NCBI RefSeq assembly: GCF_028736155.1
Contig: NZ_CP117879.1
Location: 4,092,001-4,156,000 of the forward strand
Origin: Flavobacterium sp. KACC 22763
GTDB lineage: Bacteria; Bacteroidota; Bacteroidia; Flavobacteriales; Flavobacteriaceae
Reading direction: 5' to 3'
Length of the DNA: 64,000 bases
This document shows, piece by piece, positions 8,820 through 17,264 of the stretch. The notes beneath the pieces were generated by a model, which saw nothing but the letters and a program-made list of their open reading frames with translations, ran no database searches and was not told the DNA's origin. A program made the position numbers and the translations under genes. Every line of letters starts with the position of its first letter. Position 1 is the first letter of the stretch.

Positions 8820-9191
8820 TTACTCTTTTCCAATTTCATTAATGTCTTCCAATTGATTCTTAGGATCTGCACCGTATTGATTTGGTCCTTTTTCACCTTC
8901 TGTACAAGCTAAAATTAAGCTGTAAATAGGAATAAACATATACCAACCGCTTTTACCAACATCATGCATTCTTCTAACGGCTACAGCAAATAATGGCACC
9001 ATAATACCTAAAATAAATATTCCTGCTAAAATAAAAAACACAGTTCCTATTATAGGAATAAAACCTAAAACAATAAGCGCAAAATAAATTAAGATACTTA
9101 AAGGACCAAACATCCAATATTCTTTTCTTCTAGCTCTACCTTTAAAATTTGCATAGTTGTTTAAAAGTGTGTTTTTGTACATTTCTAACAT
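8820..9191 (-). CDS. DUF805 family membrane protein
   Basis: The 123-residue protein has the DUF805 pattern: an N-terminal NYANFKGRARRKEYWMF, then hydrophobic segments at about 30-50 and 54-72, the conserved AVRRMHDVGKSGWY, and another hydrophobic stretch. The C-terminal tail is short and polar (GADPKN). The family includes E. coli YhaH/YhaI and its molecular role is unknown. It is the first in a series of small membrane-protein genes on this strand, but the 202-base gap to the TM2 gene contains its own terminator, so it is probably transcribed separately. Confidence 0.88.
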   Translation of the reverse strand: MLEMYKNTLLNNYANFKGRARRKEYWMFGPLSILIYFALIVLGFIPIIGTVFFILAGIFILGIMVPLFAVAVRRMHDVGKSGWYMFIPIYSLILACTEGEKGPNQYGADPKNQLEDINEIGKE

Positions 9192-9341
9192 AATAAAAAA
9201 TCTTTTTAATTGTCTTACTCTTAAGGATTTTCAGTTACTCCATTACTTCTTTTTAACAGAGTGCAAGATTACTGACTTTGCAAATCCTCAATAGGAACTA
9301 AAAGTTTTTATTATATCATAAAAAGACATTCTTTTATATAT

Positions 9342-9375
9342 AAAAAATCCCATTCAGAAATGAATGGGATTTTTA
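9342..9375 (-). terminator. Terminator after the TM2 gene
   Basis: AAATCCCATTCA-GAAA-TGAATGGGATTTTT forms a 12-bp stem with a GAAA tetraloop and flanking A/T runs, just 3' of the TM2 gene on the minus strand. Confidence 0.85.
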
Positions 9376-9393
9376 AATATGATTTACTGTTAT

Positions 9394-9666
9394 TTAAAAC
9401 CAGCCTTTATAACCAATCTGATAGGTTTGATAAAACTCCTCATCGTCTCTGGTTAGATATATTATACCTTCAATAAGTCCAATTATACCGCCAATTCCAA
9501 AGGCCAAACCTAGAAGAAGCTGAATTATTCCTTCTTTGGTATAACCTAAATAAAACTTATGGATTCCTAGATATCCTAATAAAATAGCTAAAATTCCTGC
9601 TAACACTCTTTTATTTTCCTGCCCATAACGTGGATTATTCCAATCTTCTCTCTTTGTATTTTCCAT
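9394..9666 (-). CDS. TM2 domain protein
   Basis: The 90-residue protein is a TM2 domain almost end to end. A basic/polar head is followed by two transmembrane helices (about 20-38 and 46-66) joined by the signature turn GYLGIHKFYLGYTKEG, then GLAFGIGGIIGLIEGI and an acidic tail with the conserved DDEEFYQTY. TM2 proteins are inner-membrane proteins of unknown molecular function. It lies downstream of the DUF2752 and DUF4234-like genes on the same strand. A terminator at 9342-9375 closes the unit. Confidence 0.9.
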   Translation of the reverse strand: MENTKREDWNNPRYGQENKRVLAGILAILLGYLGIHKFYLGYTKEGIIQLLLGLAFGIGGIIGLIEGIIYLTRDDEEFYQTYQIGYKGWF

Positions 9667-9705
9667 GATCTTAATTTTTATTATTCTTAAAACAGTACTT
9701 AAACA

Positions 9706-9731
9706 AAAAACCTGATTGTTCCGAAATCAGA
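9706..9731 (-). terminator. Possible weak terminator after the DUF2752 gene
   Basis: On the minus strand CTGATTTCGGAACAATCAGG followed by a T-run gives a 6-bp stem. It lies between the DUF2752 stop and the TM2 start. Confidence 0.45.
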
Positions 9732-9743
9732 TTACTAGATTTA

Positions 9744-10217
9744 TTAAAACCAGATTGACTGATGCAAGATATCATCGAAAGAGTTGTTTCTCACAAATAA
9801 AACCAATCTTATAAAATGATAGACGCCCAGAAAAACAGCCAATATGTAAGCCAACTTTCGGTTGTATAAAAGTGCGGTAAAATATTCTTTTTTGGTAATT
9901 AACTCTGTAACCAAAACAACAATCGTTACGGCACAAAAAGCAATAACAAAAGGACCTAAAATGTGATAAGAAATTGATTTGTATAGATCTCCCTGGTAAA
10001 AATAAACTAGAGACTTTGTAATTCCGCATCCTGGACACGGAAAACCTGTCAGCATCTTAAAAGGGCATAATGACTGATCTGTTTCCAGATGATCATTATG
10101 GTTGTGAAGCATTAAAAAAAACGGAACTATCAGTGTAATTGCTGCACCGATAATTCCGTAAATTTTACGTCTTGTTTGCGTATTATTTATATAATCTGTT
10201 GATATCACCTTGTACAA
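9744..10217 (-). CDS. DUF2752 family membrane protein
   Basis: The 157-residue protein carries the DUF2752 core CPFKMLTGFPCPGCGITKS near residues 52-70, with Cys residues and the diagnostic PCPGCG. A hydrophobic segment precedes it (about 22-40) and two follow (about 90-112 and 125-145). The family's function is unknown; the conserved Cys cluster suggests metal or redox chemistry at the membrane, but this is inference. Its first 35 bases overlap the end of the upstream DUF4234-like gene, so the two are almost certainly coupled. Confidence 0.85.
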   Translation of the reverse strand: MYKVISTDYINNTQTRRKIYGIIGAAITLIVPFFLMLHNHNDHLETDQSLCPFKMLTGFPCPGCGITKSLVYFYQGDLYKSISYHILGPFVIAFCAVTIVVLVTELITKKEYFTALLYNRKLAYILAVFLGVYHFIRLVLFVRNNSFDDILHQSIWF

Positions 10218-10560
10218 TCATTGCAGCCGCAATAGGAAAAAAGAATCCTAAAACAATTAATAAAGTAGATTGATCTTTTTGAAGCTCACCAGTTTTCTCA
10301 TATACTTTTGGCAACGCATCTTTACCTGCCAAGTAGTAGAAATAAATATTAACCGGCATACAACAACCTGCAAAAATTGCAACTGGCTGCGAAATAACTT
10401 CTCTTTTCGCTACAGCGTTAAAAACCTCAGCTACTTTAATGTTCCAATAAATTAAATACAATCCGCAAGTTAAAAATCCAAATAGCAAAACCATAATAGG
10501 ATCTACTTTAAATACTGGGATTTGTTCTTCAAAATTATTCGATGTTTCTTGTAATTCCAT
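10183..10560 (-). CDS. DUF4234-like small membrane protein
   Basis: The 125-residue protein has a polar N-terminus and a first membrane segment MVLLFGFLTCGLYLIYW (about 23-39), whose TCGLYLIYWN pattern resembles DUF4234 proteins. Further hydrophobic stretches lie at about 60-77 and 97-115. It ends in QGDINRLYK. It overlaps the DUF2752 gene by 35 bases and belongs with it and probably TM2 in one small-membrane-protein cluster. Function unknown. The family assignment rests on the pattern only. Confidence 0.65.
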   Translation of the reverse strand: MELQETSNNFEEQIPVFKVDPIMVLLFGFLTCGLYLIYWNIKVAEVFNAVAKREVISQPVAIFAGCCMPVNIYFYYLAGKDALPKVYEKTGELQKDQSTLLIVLGFFFPIAAAMIVQGDINRLYK

Positions 10561-10750
10561 CTTCGTTTAAAAAATTTATTAATTCCTACTCTTCGGATTT
10601 TCGGCTTTCTCCAAACTTCAAAAACGAACCTATTTAGACTCATTCTTTTAAAATTCGGAAACAATATTATTAAAAATTAACAAATAAAACTAATCTCACT
10701 AAATAAAATTTACAAGAAAAAACTCGTTATTAAATTCTAAAGGCTGTAGG

Positions 10751-11701
10751 CTAGTTTTTGCCATACACTGCTTTAATTTTGTCAACAATTACCTGCGCTA
10801 GGCGCTCATGACTTTCAAAAGTCCAACCCGCAATATGAGGCGTCAGCAAAACATTTTTGGCTTCCAAAAGATATTGAAAAGCTTCTGGCGTGTTTTTATC
10901 TTGAAAAAGTGTTTCAAATGAAAGTTTTTCATATTCGAGAACATCCAAACCTGCTCCTAAAACTTTTTTCTCTTTCATAGCTTCAACCAAATCGGCTGTA
11001 ACGATATTTTTACCACGTGAAGTGTTTATAATCCAAAATGGCTTTTTAAAGGCATTTATAAAGCCTTTGTTCACCATTTTATCAGTTTCTGGTGTCCAAG
11101 GTAGGTGAAGACTTAAAACATCTGCTTTTTCGCGTAATTCTTCCAAGGAAACTTGTTTGGCATTTTCATCTCCAACATTATCCAAAATATCGTAGCATAA
11201 AACTTCAGTATCAAAACCTCTTAGTTTTTTAGCGAAAGCTTTTCCCATATTTCCATAACCAATAATTCCCACTGTTTTTAAATCCAGTTCATGTCCTCGA
11301 TTGCTTTCACGATTCCATTGCCCTGATTTTATTTCTGCATCGGCTTGGTTCAGATTATTAAATAACGACAAAATCATTCCTAAAGAATGTTCTGCAACAG
11401 CATTGCGATTTCCTTCGGGTGCAGCAATAAGATGAATTCCTTTTGAAGAAGCATACTCACAATCAATACTTTCTAGACCCGCACCAACTCTTGCAATAAA
11501 TTGCAACTTAGTTGCTTTATCTAAAAATGTCTTGTCAATCTTGAATCGGCTTCTAATTACGATTCCGTTATAGTCTTGGATTTTAGCCTCAATTTCTTCT
11601 TTTGAAGATTTGAAATCAGCGTGATTTTCGAAACCAGCTTCCTCCAATTGATTCCAAAGAATTGGATTATTGCTGTCGATATGAAGAATTTTTATACTCA
11701 T
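10751..11701 (-). CDS. NAD-dependent D-2-hydroxyacid dehydrogenase (phosphoglycerate dehydrogenase-like)
   Basis: The 316-residue protein has the D-2-hydroxyacid dehydrogenase layout: a split substrate domain (1-100 and about 285-316) around a Rossmann domain with VGIIGYGNMGKAFAKKL. Catalytic Arg is in NTSRGKN, Glu in LDVLEYE and His in LTPHIAGW. It lacks the C-terminal ACT domain of long SerA enzymes. It may be the short 3-phosphoglycerate dehydrogenase of serine synthesis, but substrate specificity cannot be read and no serC or serB is adjacent. It is divergent from nhaA. Confidence 0.9.
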   Translation of the reverse strand: MSIKILHIDSNNPILWNQLEEAGFENHADFKSSKEEIEAKIQDYNGIVIRSRFKIDKTFLDKATKLQFIARVGAGLESIDCEYASSKGIHLIAAPEGNRNAVAEHSLGMILSLFNNLNQADAEIKSGQWNRESNRGHELDLKTVGIIGYGNMGKAFAKKLRGFDTEVLCYDILDNVGDENAKQVSLEELREKADVLSLHLPWTPETDKMVNKGFINAFKKPFWIINTSRGKNIVTADLVEAMKEKKVLGAGLDVLEYEKLSFETLFQDKNTPEAFQYLLEAKNVLLTPHIAGWTFESHERLAQVIVDKIKAVYGKN

Positions 11702-11742
11702 TTTGTATTGAATTTATAAAAAACAAAAATACGGTTAATTTA

Positions 11743-11824
11743 ATCTCGCAAAGTCACAAAGCCGCAAAGTTTTTCCTATTGCAATAAATTTTGAACCTTT
11801 GAATCATTGCGCCTTTGCTCCTAA
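11743..11824. repeat. Octamer-periodic repeat with facing arms
   Basis: The left arm contains CTCGCAAAGTCACAAAG followed by CCGCAAAG (11745-11769), an 8-base period. The right arm (11792-11824) has the reverse orientation (CTTTG cores). Together they fill the divergent gap between the dehydrogenase and nhaA. Confidence 0.75.
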
Positions 11825-11849
11825 ACTTTTTATTGCTGAGATTTTTTTT

Positions 11850-11857
11850 TAACTTTG
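11850..11857 (+). promoter_or_regulatory. -7 element upstream of nhaA
   Basis: TAACTTTG fits TAnnTTTG and lies 55 bases before the nhaA ATG. Confidence 0.5.
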
Positions 11858-11911
11858 AAAGAATCAAGGATTTCACAATCCATCATATAAATCTTCAGAA
11901 AATCTTCCCTA

Positions 11912-13069
11912 ATGAAACTTACCAAGACTTTTAAAGCCTTTTTTGAAAACGAAAAATCGGGGGGAATTATCTTGCTCTTAGTCACGATTTTATCCCTTGC
12001 CCTTGCCAACTCTTCTATTCAAATTCCGTACGTTGCTTTTTGGGAAAAAGAAGTTGCGGGTCATTCTATAACCCATTGGATCAATGACGGACTGATGACT
12101 ATTTTCTTCCTTTTGATCGGATTGGAGCTAGAACGCGAGATTTATCATGGTGAATTATCTAATATTAAAAATGCTTCTCTACCAATTATGGCTGCTTTTG
12201 GCGGAATGCTGGTTCCTGCCGCAATCTTTCTGGTTTTAAATTACGGAACAACCACACAAAATGGAGCTGGAATTCCAATGGCTACCGATATTGCTTTCGC
12301 AATTGGAATTTTATCGCTTCTTGGGAATAGAGTTCCTACTTCATTAAAAGTCTTTTTAACTGCTTTGGCGGTTATCGATGATCTGGGAGCCATAATTGTT
12401 ATTGCCGTTTTCTACACCACATCAATTTCTTTTTTGAATCTAGGAATCGCACTTGGAATTTGGGGCTTATTATTTATCTTAAACCGAATGAAGATTCATA
12501 ATCTGATTCCGTATTTAATTGGCGGAGCAGTAATGTGGTATTTTATGCTTAATTCGGGAGTTCATGCAACCATTACGGGAGTTATTTTAGCATTTGTAAT
12601 TCCGTTTGGAGATGGCGGAGAAAAAACCTCATCGTATAGATTACAGCATTTTTTACATCAGCCGGTTGCTTTTTTTATTTTGCCGCTGTTTGCAATTGCA
12701 AATACCGCTATAACTATTACAGAAAACTGGCACGAAGGTCTTAATCATGTTAACACGTACGGAATCATTCTTGGACTAGTAATTGGGAAACCTCTCGGAA
12801 TTTTACTTTTCTCTTCTGTCGGCGTAACTGCAGGTTTATGCACTTTGCCGAAAAATTTAAAATGGACGCATATTTTAGGTGCAGGAATGCTCGGTGGAAT
12901 TGGTTTTACAATGTCGATTTTCATTACCGTTCTTGCCTTTAAAAATCCTGAAGTTATAGTTTTTTCTAAGATAGCCATTCTTATAGCTTCCTTCGTAGCA
13001 GGTTTAGCAGGTTTCTTATACTTGAAATATATTTTGAATAAAAAGCCAGTTAAGTTTGATCAATTATAA
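11912..13069 (+). CDS. nhaA: Na+/H+ antiporter NhaA
   Basis: The 385-residue integral inner-membrane protein extrudes Na+ in exchange for H+. It has the expected dozen hydrophobic segments. The functional core is clear: ATDIAFAIGIL and the paired aspartates in ALAVIDDLGAIIVIAVFYT, which bind the cation. NhaA features FFLLIGLELEREIYHGEL (early) and GIGFTMSIFITVLAF (late) are present. The length equals E. coli NhaA (388). It is divergent from the hydroxyacid dehydrogenase, with a -7 box at 11850. The cytochrome c gene follows 78 bases later. Confidence 0.97.
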   Translation: MKLTKTFKAFFENEKSGGIILLLVTILSLALANSSIQIPYVAFWEKEVAGHSITHWINDGLMTIFFLLIGLELEREIYHGELSNIKNASLPIMAAFGGMLVPAAIFLVLNYGTTTQNGAGIPMATDIAFAIGILSLLGNRVPTSLKVFLTALAVIDDLGAIIVIAVFYTTSISFLNLGIALGIWGLLFILNRMKIHNLIPYLIGGAVMWYFMLNSGVHATITGVILAFVIPFGDGGEKTSSYRLQHFLHQPVAFFILPLFAIANTAITITENWHEGLNHVNTYGIILGLVIGKPLGILLFSSVGVTAGLCTLPKNLKWTHILGAGMLGGIGFTMSIFITVLAFKNPEVIVFSKIAILIASFVAGLAGFLYLKYILNKKPVKFDQL

Positions 13070-13147
13070 AAAATTGAACCGTCTATTTTATTAATCTGAG
13101 TAAAGCAAATTTCAAAAAAGTAAAAATTCCAACTTTAAATTCTTTAA

Positions 13148-13564
13148 ATGAAAAGAATTCGTCAAATACTGCTTTACTCAATTTCTTCAATAATTGTGTT
13201 AGTTGGAGTAATTTTATATGAAATAAAAACATACGAACCTCCTACAAACTGGTATTGCAATACTCCGGTTCCAAACTTCTGTGGTACACCAAACTTATCA
13301 GAAACTCAAGAAAAAGGAAGAGAAGTGTTCAATTCGAATTGTGCCGCTTGTCATAAGTTAGATGCCAGAAGTACTGGACCAGCATTACGTGGTGTCGATT
13401 CCCTTGTTTTTGTAAAATGGATGACCAAAAAAAACCACAAAATTGACACTACAAAAATTGAAGATTTAGGAATAGATTATCATCGAACAATGTTTACTGA
13501 ATATGTAAACACAAAAGACCTGCAATCAATAATCGAATATTGCTCCACAGAACGTAATTATTAA
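13148..13564 (+). CDS. Membrane-anchored monohaem cytochrome c
   Basis: The 138-residue protein starts with an uncleaved-type membrane anchor (ILLYSISSIIVLVGVILYEI, about 7-26). One class I cytochrome c domain facing the periplasm follows. The haem motif CAACHK is followed by the typical STGPALRGV. The likely axial Met is in RTMFTEY near the C-terminus. Two extra Cys (YCNTPVPNFC) lie before the haem domain. It is probably a small electron carrier; the partner is unknown. It follows nhaA after a short gap with no clear terminator. Confidence 0.85.
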   Translation: MKRIRQILLYSISSIIVLVGVILYEIKTYEPPTNWYCNTPVPNFCGTPNLSETQEKGREVFNSNCAACHKLDARSTGPALRGVDSLVFVKWMTKKNHKIDTTKIEDLGIDYHRTMFTEYVNTKDLQSIIEYCSTERNY

Positions 13565-13600
13565 TTTCCAAAATAAAACTTAAATACTTTGTAGAGCTTC

Positions 13601-13633
13601 TTGCGGAGATTTCTCGTTCCTCGAAATGACAAA
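13601..13633. repeat. Dispersed element containing TTCTCGTTCCTCGAAATGAC
   Basis: Bases 13609-13633 are identical over 25 positions to the reverse complement of 28395-28419. It lies in the convergent gap between the cytochrome c and proC genes. A related GAGCGAAGTCGAAGTC sequence occurs at 26681-26696. Confidence 0.75.
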
Positions 13634-13722
13634 CTGAACTTTTTAATCTCAAAACAAAAAATTCCAAACCCCACTTTTAAAATTGGAATTTGGAATTTAA
13701 AATATTGGAATTTCTTTAAAAC

Positions 13723-14499
13723 CTAACCTTTAATCTGTTTCAAAGAAGTTTTGATTCCTTTTATTAAAGATGAACTGAAACCATTATGCTCCATTTCATT
13801 TAAACCAACAATTGTACAGCCTTGTGGCGTTGTTACACGGTCGATTAATTGTTCTGGGTGCACTCGTTCTTCCAGAAGCATTTTTGCTGCTCCTTTTACT
13901 GTTTGAGCCGCAATTGCAAGAGCAGTATTAGAATCAAATCCAATTTCGATTCCTGCTTGCATAGAAGCGCGAATATAACGCAATGCATACGCAGTTCCAC
14001 ACGCGCCTAAAACAGTTGCTGCATCCATTAATTTTTCATCAATAACAGGAGCAGTTCCTAAATCTTGAAACAAATCAACAACTGGCGAAGCATTTGCTGC
14101 ATATTTTTCAGGGAAAGAAATACAAGTTGCCGATTCTCCAAACTGTGCAGCAATATTTGGCATAATGCGAACAACTGGATATTCAAAATTTGTTTTGGTC
14201 TGAAGCATATCCAAAGACAATCCGCTTACAGCAGAAGCAATGGTTTTATTTTGGATAACTGGCAGGATTTCAGCCAATACCGTATCAACCTGATACGGTT
14301 TGATGGTTAAGATTACAACATCAGCTTCCTGGATGTTATGTTTATTATCGTTAGAAACCGTAATTCCGTATTCTGATAAATATTGAATACTTGCAGTGTT
14401 TCTTCTTGTGACAGTAACTTGGTTGTTTTTCGAGAATTTCGCAATTCCCAAGGCAATAGAAACCCCTAGGTTTCCTCCTCCAATAATGTGTACTTTCAT
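13723..14499 (-). CDS. proC: Pyrroline-5-carboxylate reductase
   Basis: This enzyme catalyses the last step of proline biosynthesis, NAD(P)H reduction of pyrroline-5-carboxylate. The 258 residues are typical. The N-terminal Rossmann motif is HIIGGGNLGVSIA. The C-terminal dimerisation domain includes VRIMPNIAAQFGES, LGACGTAYAL and the P5CR signature region QTVKGAAKMLLEE followed by TPQGCTIVGLNEME. The gene is monocistronic-looking, with repeat-bearing gaps on both sides. Confidence 0.95.
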   Translation of the reverse strand: MKVHIIGGGNLGVSIALGIAKFSKNNQVTVTRRNTASIQYLSEYGITVSNDNKHNIQEADVVILTIKPYQVDTVLAEILPVIQNKTIASAVSGLSLDMLQTKTNFEYPVVRIMPNIAAQFGESATCISFPEKYAANASPVVDLFQDLGTAPVIDEKLMDAATVLGACGTAYALRYIRASMQAGIEIGFDSNTALAIAAQTVKGAAKMLLEERVHPEQLIDRVTTPQGCTIVGLNEMEHNGFSSSLIKGIKTSLKQIKG

Positions 14500-14610
14500 T
14501 TTGGTTTGGCTTTAATTTATTTCTGATTGGTAAACAGCATTTTCCGCGTGCAAATTACGCAGATTTTAGAGATTTTAAATCACTGTAAAAAGGTAATTTG
14601 TGGCAAAAAT

Positions 14611-15960
14611 CTAGAATCCGAGAATCAAATTTGCTACTCCAAAGTATAACATGATTCCGAATACGTCATTGGTCGTTGTGATAAACGGACCAGTCGCAAT
14701 TGCGGGGTCAATTTTGTTTTTGTTCAAGAAAAGTGGCACTAAAGTCCCTAAAGTCGCAGCAAAAAGAATTACAACAATCATTGAAATCGATATGGCAAAC
14801 CCAACTAAATACTGCTGATACATGATAGAATGATAACACAATAAAAGAAATGAGATGATACTTCCAGAAATCATCGAAACGGTAATTTCTTTGGTAAAAT
14901 AACCACGGCTGAAATCTTTCAGTGTTCCATTTGCCAAACCTTGTACAACGATTGCCGAAGCCTGAACGCCAATATTACCTGCAGTTGCAGAAAGCAAAGG
15001 CACAAATATGATTAGTGTAGAATATTTTTGGAAAGTTGCTTCGTTGCCTTTTAAAACAAAAGACGCTACAATTTCGATTACCATTCCAATTAAAAGCCAA
15101 GGCAGACGCGCTTTTGTCAATTCATAAACGCTGTCATTCGATTCAACGTCTTGCGTAATACCGGCAGCTAACTGGTAATCTTTATCAGCTTCCTCCTTAA
15201 TTACGTCTACAATGTCGTCGATGGTAATTCTCCCGACTAATCGTCCTAACTCATCAACAACTGGAATTGCCTCTAAATCGTACTTCTGCATGATACGAGC
15301 AACTTCAACATCCTCGGTATCTACTTTTACAAAATTTAATTTTCGGATATAAACATCGCCAATTTGAGTTTTGGTCGAAGAAGTCAATAAATCTTTAAGA
15401 GAAAGTCTTCCTTTTAGTCGGTTTTCATCATCAACTACATAAATAGAATGTACTCTAGAAACATTCTCTGCCTGAATTCGCATTTCTTTAACGCAGGTCA
15501 AAACGTTCCAGTTTTCATTCACTTTTACAAGCTCTTTTCCCATCAAACCACCGGCAGTGTTTTCGTCATAACGCAAAAGATCAACAATGTCTTTGGCGTG
15601 TTCAACGTCTAAAATTTCAGAGATTACTTCCGCTTTGATTTCCTGCGAAAGTTCGGCGATGATATCGGCAGCGTCATTGGTTTCAAGCTCATCAAGCTCT
15701 TCTGCAATTTCCTTTGGTGAAAGTCGGCTTAAGATGTTTTCACGCAGATCTTCTTCCAATTCAAGAAGAATTTCGGCTGTTTTATCACTATCTAAGACCT
15801 TGAAGATATAGGTTGCCTCGTCGAAATCTAATTCGTCTAAAATTTCGGCAATATCAGCGTGGTGCAGATCATTAAGTAAAACTTCTAATTCGTTGTCGTT
15901 TTTCTTGTTGATCAGCTCTTCTAGCTGGTGTATAAATTCTTTACTAACTTTGAACTCCAT
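14611..15960 (-). CDS. mgtE: Magnesium transporter MgtE
   Basis: The 449-residue Mg2+ channel has the full MgtE layout. An N-terminal acidic helical domain (about 1-130) holds many [19 protein letters not shown] repeats that sense cytosolic Mg2+. Two CBS domains follow (about 135-255), then a plug helix and five C-terminal transmembrane helices (about 285-449). These contain the pore signature [18 protein letters not shown] and the late [20 protein letters not shown]. Its ATG overlaps the end of rsmA by 17 bases, implying coupled expression. Confidence 0.96.
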   Translation of the reverse strand: MEFKVSKEFIHQLEELINKKNDNELEVLLNDLHHADIAEILDELDFDEATYIFKVLDSDKTAEILLELEEDLRENILSRLSPKEIAEELDELETNDAADIIAELSQEIKAEVISEILDVEHAKDIVDLLRYDENTAGGLMGKELVKVNENWNVLTCVKEMRIQAENVSRVHSIYVVDDENRLKGRLSLKDLLTSSTKTQIGDVYIRKLNFVKVDTEDVEVARIMQKYDLEAIPVVDELGRLVGRITIDDIVDVIKEEADKDYQLAAGITQDVESNDSVYELTKARLPWLLIGMVIEIVASFVLKGNEATFQKYSTLIIFVPLLSATAGNIGVQASAIVVQGLANGTLKDFSRGYFTKEITVSMISGSIISFLLLCYHSIMYQQYLVGFAISISMIVVILFAATLGTLVPLFLNKNKIDPAIATGPFITTTNDVFGIMLYFGVANLILGF

Positions 15961-16729
15961 CGGTTTCTATTTTTAGAGTTAGTTCAATAAATTCATCGAC
16001 GCTAAGCTGCTCCGGACGTTTATCAAAGATAGTGTCTTCTCGCAAATTGTCTGATAAATTTAATGTTTTCAAACTGTTACGTAATGTTTTTCGTCTCTGT
16101 TGAAAAGCTGTTTTTACAACTGTAAAAAATAACTTTTCACTGCAAGGAAGACTATAATCTTCCTTTCGGGTCATTCTCATCACACCCGATTTCACCTTGG
16201 GCGGAGGAATAAAAACGTTTTCATTAACCGTAAACAGATACTCTGTATCATAGAAAGCCTGAGCTAAAACTGATAGTATTCCGTAGGTTTTTGAGCCTTT
16301 CTTTTCGCAGATGCGCTCGGCAACTTCTTTCTGAAACATTCCAGAAAATTCCGGAATCTGGTCTCTAAGTTCTAATGTCCTAAAAACAATCTGCGAAGAA
16401 ATATTATACGGAAAGTTGCCTATTATGGCAAACTGTTTGTCTTGGTAAACTTCATTTATATTATACTTCAGGAAATCCTGAGAGATAATCTTGTCTTTTA
16501 ATTTTGGATAATGCGCATCCAAATACGCTACCGATTCAGTATCGATCTCAATAACGTGTGTGGTAATTGGCTTTTCAAGTAAATATTTAGTAAGCACACC
16601 CATTCCTGGCCCTATTTCCAGAACCTCCTCATATCCTTTAAGAGTCAAAGTATCCGCAATAGCTTTTGCGACGCTTTCGTCTTTAAGAAAGTGCTGTCCT
16701 AAATGTTTTTTTGCTTTTACTTTTTCCAT
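15944..16729 (-). CDS. rsmA: 16S rRNA dimethyladenosine transferase
   Basis: RsmA (KsgA) dimethylates the two adjacent adenosines near the 3' end of 16S rRNA during 30S maturation. The start was placed at [18 protein letters not shown], since the 18-residue in-frame extension to 16783 is unrelated to the family. This gives 261 residues. Motifs: GQHFL, the SAM-binding [15 protein letters not shown], the catalytic [24 protein letters not shown] and [12 protein letters not shown]. Its stop lies inside the mgtE start region. Confidence 0.96.
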   Translation of the reverse strand: MEKVKAKKHLGQHFLKDESVAKAIADTLTLKGYEEVLEIGPGMGVLTKYLLEKPITTHVIEIDTESVAYLDAHYPKLKDKIISQDFLKYNINEVYQDKQFAIIGNFPYNISSQIVFRTLELRDQIPEFSGMFQKEVAERICEKKGSKTYGILSVLAQAFYDTEYLFTVNENVFIPPPKVKSGVMRMTRKEDYSLPCSEKLFFTVVKTAFQQRRKTLRNSLKTLNLSDNLREDTIFDKRPEQLSVDEFIELTLKIETDGVQS

Positions 16730-16778
16730 TTCATTTCTTGTTTGCCACGACGAGGCTGCAAAAGTATTCTTTTTTTGC

Positions 16779-16804
16779 CACAAAGGCTCAAAGACACAAA
16801 GATT
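16779..16804. repeat. Single octamer-periodic arm
   Basis: CCACAAAGGCTCAAAGACAC and then AAAGATT place CAAAG cores 8 bases apart, upstream of rsmA. The following 16815-16850 has a similar ACTGAAAA/CTGAACAC pattern. Confidence 0.6.
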
Positions 16805-16852
16805 TAATTTCTTTTGACTGAATACTAATTACTGAAAACTGAACACTAAATA

Positions 16853-17164
16853 TTAATGCTCCGAAATAACCTCCAATTCTGTTCTGAAAGAAAGCATTTT
16901 ATCGGCAAATAAACCTAAAGCTTCTCTGTGAAATTCTGGTTCGTCTTCGATATAAAACTTCTCTAGAGTTTCCTTGCTATCTGTAACGTATTGTACAGAA
17001 TATGTAATTCCGCCCATTTCTTCTTCAACTAGAACTTTTACTATTCGTGCTGAAGAAAATTTATTAGTAGCCAGAATTTCTGGTATGTGTTTTTCCTGCA
17101 TCCATTTTAACCATTGGTCATGAACGCTTTCGTGTATGTTTGTGGTAACGTTGTAAATAATCAT
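16853..17164 (-). CDS. DUF4286 family protein
   Basis: The 103-residue protein matches the DUF4286 pattern: MIIYNVTTNIHESVHDQWLK at the start, HIPEIL near 27, then YSVQYVTDS and a C-terminal HREALGLFADKMLSFRTELE. It appears to be a small ferredoxin-like alpha/beta fold, cytosolic and without known function. It lies between the TPR gene and rsmA in the same orientation, a neighbourhood I recall from other Flavobacterium genomes. Octamer-type repeat arrays lie on both sides. Confidence 0.85.
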   Translation of the reverse strand: MIIYNVTTNIHESVHDQWLKWMQEKHIPEILATNKFSSARIVKVLVEEEMGGITYSVQYVTDSKETLEKFYIEDEPEFHREALGLFADKMLSFRTELEVISEH

Positions 17165-17171
17165 TTTTCTT

Positions 17172-17260
17172 TTAGACTTTCTTAGATTCCTTAGACATCT
17201 TAGATCTTTAGACTTTCTTCTTTCATCTAAGAAGTCTAAAGATCTAACAATCTAAAAATC
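17172..17260. repeat. Facing CTTAGA/TCTAAG arrays
   Basis: The left arm (17172-17214) repeats TTTAGA/CTTAGA units, and the right arm (17225-17260) is TCTAAG/TCTAAA in the opposite sense. The two can pair into a stem between the TPR gene and the DUF4286 gene. Confidence 0.65.
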
Positions 17261-17264
17261 TCAT

